Assembly: GCF_001189295.1 (NCBI RefSeq)
Contig: NZ_CP012159.1
Coordinates: 4,294,525 to 4,358,524 of the forward strand
Reading direction: 5' to 3'
Source: Chondromyces crocatus
GTDB taxonomy: Bacteria > Myxococcota_A > Polyangia > Polyangiales > Polyangiaceae
Length of the DNA: 64,000 bases
In this document: piece by piece, positions 53,447 to 61,717 of the stretch
Layout of the letters: every line of letters begins with the position of its first letter
Numbering within the stretch: the stretch's first letter is position 1
Notes under the pieces: model-generated
The model's input: the letters and a program-made list of their open reading frames with translations, nothing else
Told to the model about the DNA's origin: nothing
Database searches by the model: none
Made by a program: the position numbers and the translations under genes

Positions 53447-54862
53447 ATGCACCCCCGGGATGATACGCAGGGGCCTCTGGAGATCGCCGTCTTCGCCGCA
53501 GGTGGCGTGACGAGGCACGCGCTGCCCGCACAGGGGTCGCTGTCTCTCGGCCGTTCGGAGGAGAACGACGTTCGTATCGACGACAGCTCGGTCTCACGGC
53601 GGCACGCCGTGATCCATGTGGGGCCACCGCTGCGTATCGAGGACCTGGGCAGCGCGAACGGGACGCGGCTCCGTCGGGAGCTCGACGCTCAGGAGACCGC
53701 CAAGCTGCTCGACACGCGTATCCAGCGTGGGACGGCGGTGGAGTTCAAGCTGGGTGACCCGATCAACCTCGGCTCGACGCTGGTGGTGGTCCGGCGACGC
53801 GAGCCGCGGAGTGTGACGTCCAGCGGCGATGGGAAGTGGGAGCCCATCGTGCGCGACGAGGCAATGGTGAAGCTCTACGCGCTGGCAGAGCGTGTGGCGA
53901 GCGCGCCCTTGAGCGTCCTTCTGCTCGGCGAGACGGGGAGCGGCAAGGAGGTCTTGGCGGAGCACGTGCATCGCTCGTCTCCCCGCGCGGCTGGCCCGTT
54001 CCTGCGGCTCAACTGCGCAGCGCTCTCCGAGTCACTCCTGGAGAGCGAGCTGTTCGGGCACGAGAAGGGGGCGTTCACGAGCGCGGTGCGATCGAAGCCT
54101 GGTCTGCTGGAGACGGCGGAGAAGGGTACGGTCTTCCTGGATGAAGTGGGGGAGCTGCCCGCGAGCATCCAGGTGAAGCTGCTGCGTGTGCTGGAGGATC
54201 GTCAGGTCACGCGGGTGGGAGGGCTCAGCCCCAGGCCGATCGATGTGCGGTTCGTCTCGGCGACGAACCGCGATCTGGCCCATGAGGTGAAGAAGGGAGC
54301 GTTCAGGGAAGACCTCTTCTTCAGGCTCAACGGGATCGCGCTCACGATCCCCCCCTTGCGAGCGCGTCTCAATGAGATCGAGCCGCTCGTGCGGACGTTC
54401 GTGGGGCGTGCGGCGAGCGCGCTGGGGCGGGAGGCGCCCGATGTGGCCGCGGAGACGATCGCAGCGCTGAAGGGGCACCGGTGGCCCGGGAACGTCCGCG
54501 AGCTCCGGAACGTCATCGATCGGGCGGTGGTGCTGAGCGGAGGCGATACAGTGCTCTCCGAGCACCTCTTGCTCGACAGCGGGGCGGCCGTCACTCCCGC
54601 TCCGGCACCCGTGTCGCCAACGGTCCCTGGCATCCCGGAAGGGTCGTCGGATGCTGGCGGCTCGGCCGGCGATGGAGACGGGAGCGCGGGTGATCTGCGG
54701 GCCCAGCTCAGCGATCTCGAGCGGCGACGTATCCTCGACGCGCTGGAGAAGTGTGCGGGCAATCAGACTCAGGCCGCCGCGTTGCTGGGGATGCCACGCC
54801 GCACCTTCGTGGCACGACTGACGGCCTACGGCATTCCGCGCCCCCGGAAGAAGCCGGGCTGA
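53447..54862 (+). CDS. FHA-AAA+-Fis transcriptional activator with altered GAFTGA loop
   Basis: 471 residues from the ATG at 53447, chosen for GTAGGAG 7 bases upstream over a GTG at 53423. FHA domain at ~12-125 (GR at 35-36, S-R-R-H at 50-53, N-G-T at 71-73). The AAA+ domain of sigma-54 activators follows: Walker A GETGSGKE, Walker B GTVFLDEVGEL, arginine finger region REDLFFRLNG. A Fis-type helix-turn-helix is at the end (NQTQAAALLGMPRRTF). FHA activators respond to Ser/Thr kinase phosphorylation (family knowledge). The sigma-54 contact loop reads GAFTSA (208-213) instead of GAFTGA, with Ser212 encoded by AGC at 54080-54082. Confidence 0.93.
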   Translation: MHPRDDTQGPLEIAVFAAGGVTRHALPAQGSLSLGRSEENDVRIDDSSVSRRHAVIHVGPPLRIEDLGSANGTRLRRELDAQETAKLLDTRIQRGTAVEFKLGDPINLGSTLVVVRRREPRSVTSSGDGKWEPIVRDEAMVKLYALAERVASAPLSVLLLGETGSGKEVLAEHVHRSSPRAAGPFLRLNCAALSESLLESELFGHEKGAFTSAVRSKPGLLETAEKGTVFLDEVGELPASIQVKLLRVLEDRQVTRVGGLSPRPIDVRFVSATNRDLAHEVKKGAFREDLFFRLNGIALTIPPLRARLNEIEPLVRTFVGRAASALGREAPDVAAETIAALKGHRWPGNVRELRNVIDRAVVLSGGDTVLSEHLLLDSGAAVTPAPAPVSPTVPGIPEGSSDAGGSAGDGDGSAGDLRAQLSDLERRRILDALEKCAGNQTQAAALLGMPRRTFVARLTAYGIPRPRKKPG

Positions 54863-54924
54863 GCCCCTGCCAGCCCCTCCGCCGTCCGATCGACAAGGCG
54901 TACCACCTGGTCGCGCCTCATGGT

Positions 54925-56040
54925 TCACGGGGCCTGGTGCGTCGCAAACAACCCGCAGAGGTAGGTCATGCGCTCGGGGTCGCGGGTGCCGAAGTCATGG
55001 ATGGCTGCGGCGACCGCGATGGGAGCGCCACCGACGGCTGGACCCTCCAGAACGGAGGATGCGGCTGCGAACGCGGGCTCCAGTAGCTCGGCGTCGAGAC
55101 GGAGTCGCACGATGCGCTGGGGGAGGAGGGCTGGCTCCCGGTAGCTCTGCGGCTGATCCTGATCCACGAGGGGAGGCTGCAAGCGCTCCTCCGCTGCCTG
55201 GAGGGCGGTCAGGAGCTTGCGCTCCACTTCGCCGCCGTCCTCGCCCTCGCGACAGCGCTCGATGGTGAACGTCAGCTCCGGCTTCTCACTGCAAGGCTTG
55301 CGCAGCCACTCCTTGCGCCAGCGGAGCTGGCGCGCGCGGCTGATGGTCGCGGTGCCTCGGGCCGCCAACCCCGCCATGGTGGCGAGCATCAACGCGTCGA
55401 ACGCCCGCAAAGCGCCCTGTTCGCGGCCGCTGCGCAGCTTCGACAGGTAGGAGGCGACCGCTCCAGCACCCGCGCCGAGCGCGTCCAGGGAGCTCAGGGG
55501 GGTGCGGCCAGCCTCGGTCGACGTGAAGGCGGTGAGGCAGACGCCGTCACCTGCGACGTACCAGCCGAACAGGGCATGCACCGTCCCCCATCTTGTCCCA
55601 TCTCGTGCGATGAACTGCCAGCGCTTCCCCCACAGCGTGAACATGTGGCGCGTGGTCCAGCGGAACAACGGGTGCCCGAGGGCTCCGAGCGCCACCACGG
55701 CGAGCCACGCACTAGCGCCACCAGGGGAGAGCGCCGTCATCACGAGTTCAGGGAGCGCGAATCCAAGGCAGAACAGCGCAGGCGAGACGACGAAGGCGCT
55801 CGTCAGCAAGCTCACGGCTTTCTCCGCGCCCGACTTCGGGCCCCCCTCGCTGCGCGTCCACGTCACCGCGATTTCGGGCTCGCCACAGTGACGACACGGT
55901 CCGGTGGTCCCGCGGCGCGTCTCGCCGCACCCGCAGCAGACGTCGAACGGCGGTCTCAGGGGATTCACCTGGTGAACATAGCGGTTCTCCCCACGGTCGC
56001 CCAGAGGGGGGCCGGTTCCGCGCTGCGGCTGCGTGCTCAC
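54925..56040 (-). CDS. Zinc-ribbon membrane protein of unknown function
   Basis: 371 residues with a GTG start and no clear ribosome site. Near the N-terminus two C-x-x-C pairs (CCGCGETRRG and CRHCGEPE) form a likely zinc ribbon. Two hydrophobic helices follow (~80-105 and 110-130), then a soluble region and a C-terminal part rich in Glu and Leu (EVERKLLTALQAAEERL). No family recognised. Convergent with the FHA activator gene and divergent from the MepA-like gene. Probably an inner-membrane protein with cytoplasmic ends. Confidence 0.75.
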   Translation of the reverse strand: MSTQPQRGTGPPLGDRGENRYVHQVNPLRPPFDVCCGCGETRRGTTGPCRHCGEPEIAVTWTRSEGGPKSGAEKAVSLLTSAFVVSPALFCLGFALPELVMTALSPGGASAWLAVVALGALGHPLFRWTTRHMFTLWGKRWQFIARDGTRWGTVHALFGWYVAGDGVCLTAFTSTEAGRTPLSSLDALGAGAGAVASYLSKLRSGREQGALRAFDALMLATMAGLAARGTATISRARQLRWRKEWLRKPCSEKPELTFTIERCREGEDGGEVERKLLTALQAAEERLQPPLVDQDQPQSYREPALLPQRIVRLRLDAELLEPAFAAASSVLEGPAVGGAPIAVAAAIHDFGTRDPERMTYLCGLFATHQAP

Positions 56041-56175
56041 GGTGTAACGCCGTCGAGGAGTGATCTCTTGCAGGCCAGTGTGGCGCTCCGCACCGAGGAC
56101 AGGTCAGCTCGTGAGTGCCCTCGCAGCGTCTGAACAGACGGCTCTGAGTTCTTGGCCCACCTGGGGAGGGGAGGA

Positions 56176-56181
56176 TATCCC
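56176..56181 (+). promoter_or_regulatory. Possible -10 hexamer (TATCCC) of the murein endopeptidase gene
   Basis: It ends 7 bases before the GTG at 56189; TTGGCC lies 18 bases upstream. This arrangement supports the chosen start, which directly precedes a signal peptide. Confidence 0.4.
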
Positions 56182-56188
56182 ACAAGGT

Positions 56189-57697
56189 GTGTACCGATCC
56201 ATCCTAGTTGTATGTCTGAGCGCAGCCCTCCTCGGGCCTGGCACGCGATCAGCGGCGGCAGCACCTGGACAGGGGAAAGAGGTCTCGGTCGCAAGCAAGA
56301 GTGATGGGCGAGGGAAGGCATCGGCCGGGACGAGCAAGCCTCGCAGCGCGCAGGCGAGCGCCAAGCCGGAGGCCGCCAGGGCCCGGCAGGGGGCGACCTC
56401 GAAGCCCGCCTCGGGTGAAGGGAAGGTCGCCCTCCCCACGAAGGCTGAGGGGGCGAAGCCCGCGACCGGCGCGAAGGGGGCAGCGAAGCCCGACGCCAGC
56501 AAGGCAGAGGTCAGGAAAGCGAAGCTGGCGCCCGTGAAGGCGCAGTCCATCGGGTATCCGAACGCTGGGCACCTGGATGGGGGAATCCGGCTCGATACGG
56601 CGCGGAAGGACATCCGGGTCGTGCCTGCCTATGCCCACAACGATGTGCGCTGGGGCATGCCGGAGCTGGTGCACGCCATCGAGCGCGCGGCCCGTGAGGT
56701 GGCGAAGCGCTACCCGGGATCCGTGCTCGATGTCGGCGATCTCTCCCGCAAAGGTGGGGGGGACGTGCCGGGGCACGGCTCTCACGAGAGCGGACGTGAC
56801 GCGGATATCGGTCTTTACGCCGTGGATGCGAAGGGTCGACAGGTCCACGCCCCGCGTTTCATCCAGTTCGGCTCCGATCTGCGTGCCCTCAACGTGCAAG
56901 GCGCACGCCTCGACGTGGCCCGCAGCTGGCTGCTGATCCAGCACCTCCTGACGGATCCGAAGGCGCGGGTGAGCCACATTTTCGTCGCCGATCCGGTGCG
57001 TCAGGCCCTGATCGCCGAGGCGAAGCGGCGTGGCGTGTCGCGAGAGATCGTGACGCGGGCGCAGCTGTCGATGATGCAGCCGACGGGCGCCGAGGCGCAC
57101 GATGATCATCTGCACGTGCGGATCTCGTGCCCTCGCGGCAAGGACAGCCCTTGCATCGAGATCGCGAAGAACGCGCCGATGGGTGGGAAGCCGGCACACC
57201 TTGCGGCCAAGCCCGAGACCAAGGGGGAGAAGGCGAAGCAGGAGCGTGCCGCTGCGCGAGGGAGCAAGGCCGCTCAGGGCAGCAAGGCCGCTCAGGGCAG
57301 CAAGGCCGCTCAGGGCAGCAAGGCCGCTCAGGGCAGCAAGGCCGCTCAGGGCAGCAAGGATGCGCAGAGCCGCAAGACCCGAGGCTCCACGTCTGCGAAG
57401 AGGGCTCGCGCTGAAGAGGGCTCCCGAAAGGTAGCGAGCGAGGGTGAGGCTGGCGGCTCGACGGCGCGGGGAGGAAGCATCGCCGACGCTCGGTTGCGGC
57501 CGACCTCGCACGAGATCGACGCGCCCGCAGCGTCAGGGAGGGCATCTCAGGTACCGATGATGCTCGATGCCATCGACGATGTGATCCTGCGCCCCCTCGG
57601 ACTGGCGCCCATCACCCGACAGGCGGAAGCCGCGACAGACGGAATGGAAGCTCGCGAACCAGGCGACGAGAACGGTTCGTCCAAGATAACGGATTGA
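56189..57697 (+). CDS. MepA-type murein endopeptidase (LAS family) with Lys/Ala-rich extensions
   Basis: 502 residues from the GTG at 56189 (VYRSILVVCLSAALL...SAAAA), which gives a clean signal peptide; the frame is open further upstream. A Lys/Ala/Pro-rich linker (~25-110) leads to the catalytic domain (~110-325). Its zinc ligands are His199 and Asp206 (GSHESGRDAD) and His309 in HDDHLHVRI (304-312), with His307 catalytic. This is the pattern of penicillin-insensitive murein endopeptidases, which cut peptide crosslinks. The tail contains six GSKAAQ repeats (358-393) and more Lys/Ser-rich sequence, probably electrostatic contact with the wall or acidic polymers. The E. coli enzyme lacks such extensions. 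Confidence 0.88.
   Translation: MYRSILVVCLSAALLGPGTRSAAAAPGQGKEVSVASKSDGRGKASAGTSKPRSAQASAKPEAARARQGATSKPASGEGKVALPTKAEGAKPATGAKGAAKPDASKAEVRKAKLAPVKAQSIGYPNAGHLDGGIRLDTARKDIRVVPAYAHNDVRWGMPELVHAIERAAREVAKRYPGSVLDVGDLSRKGGGDVPGHGSHESGRDADIGLYAVDAKGRQVHAPRFIQFGSDLRALNVQGARLDVARSWLLIQHLLTDPKARVSHIFVADPVRQALIAEAKRRGVSREIVTRAQLSMMQPTGAEAHDDHLHVRISCPRGKDSPCIEIAKNAPMGGKPAHLAAKPETKGEKAKQERAAARGSKAAQGSKAAQGSKAAQGSKAAQGSKAAQGSKDAQSRKTRGSTSAKRARAEEGSRKVASEGEAGGSTARGGSIADARLRPTSHEIDAPAASGRASQVPMMLDAIDDVILRPLGLAPITRQAEAATDGMEAREPGDENGSSKITD
57260..57367 (+). repeat. 18-bp coding tandem repeat (GSKAAQ x6)
   Basis: Six in-frame copies of 18 bases start at 57260, 57278, 57296, 57314, 57332 and 57350. The inner copies are identical at DNA level, including synonymous positions, so the expansion is recent or being homogenised. 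The last copy encodes GSKDAQ. Confidence 0.95.
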
Positions 57698-57720
57698 CCG
57701 GCGCCCGGGTGGGCTATCCT
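57694..57720 (+). promoter_or_regulatory. Possible promoter of the cysK-cysE pair
   Basis: TTGACC (57694-57699) and TATCCT (57715-57720) are 15 bases apart, shorter than ideal, with the -35 overlapping the stop codon of the preceding gene. The predicted leader is about 16 bases and contains the GAGGAA ribosome site. Confidence 0.35.
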
Positions 57721-57742
57721 CGGGGCCCTCCGAGGAAACCAC

Positions 57743-58720
57743 ATGGCGAAGATCTATCAGGACAACTCGAAGAGCATCGGCCGCACGCCCCTCGTGCAGA
57801 TCAACCGGTTGACGAAGGGGATGGGGGGGCGCGTACTCGCCAAGATCGAGGGACGCAATCCGGCCTACTCGGTCAAATGCCGCATCGGCGCGGCGATGGT
57901 GTGGGACGCGGAAGAGCGGGGGGCGCTCAAGCCGGGAGGGGGCATCGTCGAGGCGACGAGCGGCAACACCGGCATCGCCCTCGCCTTCGCCGCCGCGTCC
58001 AGAGGCTACCGCTGCGTGCTCACGATGCCCGAGACGATGAGCATGGAGCGGCGCAAGGTGCTCATCGCCTTCGGCGCGGAGCTGGTGCTGACGCCCGGCG
58101 CGCAGGGCATGCGGGGCGCGATCGCGAAGGCGGAGGAGCTCGCCGCCAAGGACCCGAGCCTCTACCTGACCCGGCAGTTCGACAACCCGGCGAACCCGCT
58201 CATCCACGAGCAGACCACGGGCCCCGAGATCTGGGAAGACACGGATGGCGAGGTCGACGTGTTCGTGGGCGGTGTCGGGACCGGTGGGACGATCACCGGC
58301 GTGTCGCGCTACATCAAGAAGACGAGAGGCAAGCAGATCCTGACGGTCGCGGTGGAGCCGATCCACTCTCCGGTGATCAGCCAGACGCGTGAAGGCAAAG
58401 AGCCGTCGCCCGGGCCGCACAAGATCCAGGGGATCGGTGCGGGCTTCGTGCCCAAGAACCTCGATCTCGAGCTGGTGGATCGCGTGGAGACGGTCACCAA
58501 TGACGAGTCCATCGCGATGGCACGCCGCCTCGCGCGCGAGGAGGGGATCCTCTGCGGCATCTCGTGTGGGGCTGCCATGACCGCGGCTCTCCGGCTGGCT
58601 GCGGAGCCGGCGCTCGATGGTAAGAACATCGTCGTGGTGCTACCGGACGCAGGCGAGCGCTATCTGTCGGGCGCGCTGTTCGAGGGCATGTTCGATCATG
58701 TGGAGAAGATGACGGCATGA
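57743..58720 (+). CDS. cysK: Cysteine synthase A (O-acetylserine sulfhydrylase)
   Basis: 325 residues, a normal length. The PLP lysine is Lys45 (NPAYSVKCR); the substrate loop is [11 protein letters not shown], the phosphate-binding loop [11 protein letters not shown], and GISCGAA is the C-terminal PLP-ring contact. It makes L-cysteine from O-acetylserine and sulfide in the cytoplasm. GAGGAA lies about 7 bases before the ATG. The next gene, a serine acetyltransferase, starts inside its stop codon region (ATGA), so both enzymes of the pathway are made together; they also form a complex in other bacteria. Confidence 0.95.
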   Translation: MAKIYQDNSKSIGRTPLVQINRLTKGMGGRVLAKIEGRNPAYSVKCRIGAAMVWDAEERGALKPGGGIVEATSGNTGIALAFAAASRGYRCVLTMPETMSMERRKVLIAFGAELVLTPGAQGMRGAIAKAEELAAKDPSLYLTRQFDNPANPLIHEQTTGPEIWEDTDGEVDVFVGGVGTGGTITGVSRYIKKTRGKQILTVAVEPIHSPVISQTREGKEPSPGPHKIQGIGAGFVPKNLDLELVDRVETVTNDESIAMARRLAREEGILCGISCGAAMTAALRLAAEPALDGKNIVVVLPDAGERYLSGALFEGMFDHVEKMTA

Positions 58721-59736
58721 GTGAGCGCTGGGTCGGCGAGGACGCGCTGGGAGCAGGCCAGCGTCCAGAGGCAGGATGCGGTAATGGCGCCTCCGTTCCG
58801 GTGCCGACCCAGCCGCTCGATGCGATCGTGCTGGAGGTCGTGAAGAGCTATCGGGCGGACGCGCGTGGGCATTTCATCGGGCGTCACTTTCGGCCGTCAC
58901 GCGACGAAATCATCGAGTGTATCCAGCTCTTCCTTCAGATCTTCTTCCCCGGTTATTTCGGGCGGCTCGACCTGACCGACGAGGATCTCGTCTACCATGT
59001 CGGTGGGCTCGTGGGGTCGCTGCGCCAGAAGCTCGCCTGGCAGATCGAGCAGTGCTTGTGCCATGTCGCCGAGGGGGAAGGGGCCAACCTGCGCCCTTGC
59101 GCTGGGCATGCGCGGAACCTCGCCGATCGGGTGCTGGCGCGGGTGCCCGTGCTGCGGGAGATCCTCATCGAGGACGTGCAAGCGGCCTACGATGGTGATC
59201 CTGCCGCGACGAACCACGACGAGATCCTGATGGCCTACCCCGGAATGCTCGCGGTCGCGGTCTACCGGGTCGCTCACGAGCTGCACCAGATGGGCGTGCC
59301 GCTCTTGCCGCGGATCATGACGGAGTGGGCGCACGCGCAGACGGGTGCCGACATTCACCCTGGCGCCGAGATCGGGCGGCGGTTCTTCATCGATCACGCG
59401 ACGGGTGTCGTCATCGGTGAGACGACCACCATCGGAAACGGCGTGAAGCTCTATCAGGGGGTGACGCTGGGGGCGCTTTCGCACCCGCGGGACGAGAAGG
59501 GCCGGGTCATCCGGAACACGAAGCGTCATCCAACGGTCGAGGACAATGTGACGCTCTATGCGCACGCGACGGTGCTGGGGGGTAGCACCGTGGTCGGCGC
59601 TGGCAGCGTGGTCGGTGGTTCGGTCTTTCTCACGCGGAGCGTGCCCCCCGGGTCACGCGTGGTGATGAAGGCGCCCGAGCTGAGCGTGCGGACGAGCAAT
59701 CCACCGCCGGGGTGGGTGCTCGATTTCGATATCTGA
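58717..59736 (+). CDS. cysE: Serine O-acetyltransferase
   Basis: 339 residues, of the longer EpsC/SatA-like kind. An N-terminal helical domain (~30-190) is followed by a left-handed beta-helix of hexapeptide repeats ([31 protein letters not shown]). The acetyl-CoA/serine site includes the H-P-x-D-E-K-G-R-V-I loop and K-R-H-P-T-V-E-D. The C-terminal end is D-F-D-I. In CysE proteins a terminal isoleucine is used for feedback and complex formation with CysK, so this end may dock there (inference). Four-base overlap with cysK. Confidence 0.93.
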   Translation: MSERWVGEDALGAGQRPEAGCGNGASVPVPTQPLDAIVLEVVKSYRADARGHFIGRHFRPSRDEIIECIQLFLQIFFPGYFGRLDLTDEDLVYHVGGLVGSLRQKLAWQIEQCLCHVAEGEGANLRPCAGHARNLADRVLARVPVLREILIEDVQAAYDGDPAATNHDEILMAYPGMLAVAVYRVAHELHQMGVPLLPRIMTEWAHAQTGADIHPGAEIGRRFFIDHATGVVIGETTTIGNGVKLYQGVTLGALSHPRDEKGRVIRNTKRHPTVEDNVTLYAHATVLGGSTVVGAGSVVGGSVFLTRSVPPGSRVVMKAPELSVRTSNPPPGWVLDFDI

Positions 59737-59752
59737 TGCCGTGAGGTCCGCG

Positions 59753-59775
59753 GAGGGAGCCATCGAGGCTCCCTC
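59753..59775 (+). terminator. Hairpin between convergent cysE and cytochrome-like genes
   Basis: GAGGGAGCC and GGCTCCCTC form a perfect 9-bp GC-rich stem with loop ATCGA, 16 bases after the cysE stop. There is no T-tract in either direction, but its place between two convergent genes fits a bidirectional terminator. Confidence 0.5.
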
Positions 59776-59812
59776 GCAGGACGATGGCAGAGGGCAGGGG
59801 AGAGCCCGCGGT

Positions 59813-61042
59813 TCAGGGAGAAGCGGCCGCTTCCGCTTCCACCCAGGGGAGCACGGCGGTGCGGAACTGCTCGAACATCGCGGCATCGCCGTTGAAGTTG
59901 AAGGGGTGGTTGGCGCCACCTGCAGGATCCGAGTTCCTGAAGATCTGGCTGTTGGCCGGCGTGACCTTGTCGGTGCGAGCCTTGATGATGCGGCAGGTCT
60001 TCTCCGGATCGCCCTGGGGGTTGACCAGGTTCATGACGACCGACGCCGTGGATGCGTTGCCGCCGTGGCAGGCGGCAGTTGCACAGTTGGTCTGAATCTG
60101 TCCGAGCGCTGCGCTCTCGAAGAGGGCTTGCTCGACGCAATCGGTCCCACCGACGTCCGTGGATGGCTTGAGCGAGCCGAAGAGGATGCCGATCTGCATG
60201 CCGTTGGTGTAGTTCGGGATGGCCACGCTCGAAGGCTCGAATGGCTCCGAGTCCCCTGCGAGGACCGTGCGGCTGTACCCACCATAAGGATTGGCTGGGA
60301 TGGTGGCCCCTTTCCCTGCCTGGAAGACCTGCACCTGGGGATTGCTCAGCTCCACGCCCAGCGTCGTGGTGGTGTTCACGGTGATGTTTTCGAGGACGAG
60401 CTCGTTGGCGTCGTTCACCGCGGCCGTGAAGGTGAGGCCGATGCCGAGGTAGGTGTCTCCCAGGTACGTGTCGAAGCGAACGGCATTGAATGCGCCGGCC
60501 ACGCGGACCGCGAACGGCCCGACGAGCGGGATGGCGGGATCGGGGACTGATGCTTCCATCGCGTCCGACTCGGCTTTGAGCCAGGTCTCCAGATGGTCCC
60601 TGAGACCTTCGACGTCCTCGATGGGCGTGCCGGTGTGCGGTCCTCCTCTGGTCGAGTGGACGAGGAGCCGGCTTCGCTCCCAGTCCTTGATCACGAAGGC
60701 GTTCCAGTTCCTGACCGTGTCGTAAATCGCTCCGCTATCAGGGGCGGGCGCCATGAAGTAGTAGCTGCTGCTGCCGTTCGCTTTGTGACAGACGTCGCAG
60801 CCACTCATCATCAAAGGCTCGACATTCGTCTCGAAGTACCCCTTGAGGTCGATCGAGGAGCTGGCCCCTGCACCCTCGCTGGACGAACCGCTGCTGTTGT
60901 CAGCGCCGCTCCCTCCTTCGCCTGGTGCTCCACCGATGGTGCCCGTGCAGCCCGATGTTGCCGACAGGGTGAGACCTACAGCCGCGGCCAGCGCGGGCAG
61001 GAGAAAGGCGTAGCGCGCCATGTAGGGGTTCGACGTTCGCAT
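59813..61042 (-). CDS. Cytochrome c-like lipoprotein
   Basis: 409 residues from the ATG at 61042, with AGGAGA 9 bases upstream. A signal sequence with a likely lipid cysteine at 32 (ATSGC) is followed by a Ser/Gly linker. A heme c motif C-D-V-C-H-K (82-87) lies in a PSCyt-like segment (YFETNVEPLMMSGCDVCHK), and a second possible motif CATAACH (320-326) has four residues between the cysteines instead of two. A beta-sandwich-like middle domain of ~150 residues separates them. Inferred periplasmic electron carrier or copper-dependent oxidase-like surface protein; partner unknown. It lies 58 bases after the parvulin gene and may be cotranscribed. Confidence 0.8.
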   Translation of the reverse strand: MRTSNPYMARYAFLLPALAAAVGLTLSATSGCTGTIGGAPGEGGSGADNSSGSSSEGAGASSSIDLKGYFETNVEPLMMSGCDVCHKANGSSSYYFMAPAPDSGAIYDTVRNWNAFVIKDWERSRLLVHSTRGGPHTGTPIEDVEGLRDHLETWLKAESDAMEASVPDPAIPLVGPFAVRVAGAFNAVRFDTYLGDTYLGIGLTFTAAVNDANELVLENITVNTTTTLGVELSNPQVQVFQAGKGATIPANPYGGYSRTVLAGDSEPFEPSSVAIPNYTNGMQIGILFGSLKPSTDVGGTDCVEQALFESAALGQIQTNCATAACHGGNASTASVVMNLVNPQGDPEKTCRIIKARTDKVTPANSQIFRNSDPAGGANHPFNFNGDAAMFEQFRTAVLPWVEAEAAASP

Positions 61043-61100
61043 GTCCGGCCGTCTCCTGCGGGCGAAGCGCCCGCTCCAAGCGTCAAGCTTTCTCCGGGCG

Positions 61101-61607
61101 TCACTCCGTCCGGAGAATGAGATGAAATCCGTACTTCGTTTCAACCACGTCGCTGACCTGGTTCGCCTCGAGTTCGAATGCGGCATCCGCAAATGGAGGG
61201 AGCACGTCGCCGCGTTCGATGGACCCCAGAGAGCCTGCACGCGAGGCTGCGCCGGCTTCGTCACTATAGTCGCTGACGAGCGCGTCGAAATCAGCGCCTT
61301 CTTGCAGCTTTCCACGTGCTTCGAGCACCCGGAGACACGCCTCTTCCCGGGTTCGTGGGGTATCCCCGCCCCGCTCGGCATCTCGATGTCGGACAAGGAT
61401 GTGCTTCACGCCGATGTGGGCAGGTTCGTCCGAGCGGCGCGCACGCGAAGCATTGGCGGCGTCGAGGCACCGCGTGCCGGGGGTGTCTCCCTCCGGAGGA
61501 GCCGAGGTGACCTTTGCGGGGGTGGAAGCTTCACCTGGCGAAGCGGCAGCGCCGCCACAGCCAGCAGCCATGAGGAGTATCCACGACCACCTGCAAAAGA
61601 CGCGCAT
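61101..61607 (-). CDS. Parvulin-type peptidyl-prolyl isomerase lipoprotein
   Basis: 168 residues from the ATG at 61607. Lipid cysteine in LMAAGC (residue 16). A short Ser/Pro linker is followed by a parvulin (PpiC) domain: V-K-H-I-L-V-R-H at the start, D-F-D-A-L-V-S-D-Y-S-D-E, G-S-L-G-x-I-E-R-G-D-V-L-P-P-F-A-D-A-A-F-E-L, and Y-G-F-H-L-I-L at the end. It would assist folding of exported proteins in the periplasm. TACGTT lies 8 bases before the start; no ribosome site. Confidence 0.9.
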   Translation of the reverse strand: MRVFCRWSWILLMAAGCGGAAASPGEASTPAKVTSAPPEGDTPGTRCLDAANASRARRSDEPAHIGVKHILVRHRDAERGGDTPRTREEACLRVLEARGKLQEGADFDALVSDYSDEAGAASRAGSLGSIERGDVLPPFADAAFELEANQVSDVVETKYGFHLILRTE

Positions 61608-61717
61608 CCCAGGCCAACGTAGCTCATGCGGTGTGGATGTGGGAGGGATACCACATCCGGTGAAACTTTCTGCGAGGGTGTCTGCGGCGAGTGCCGGCGA
61701 CCGCATCTGGCAGAGGT

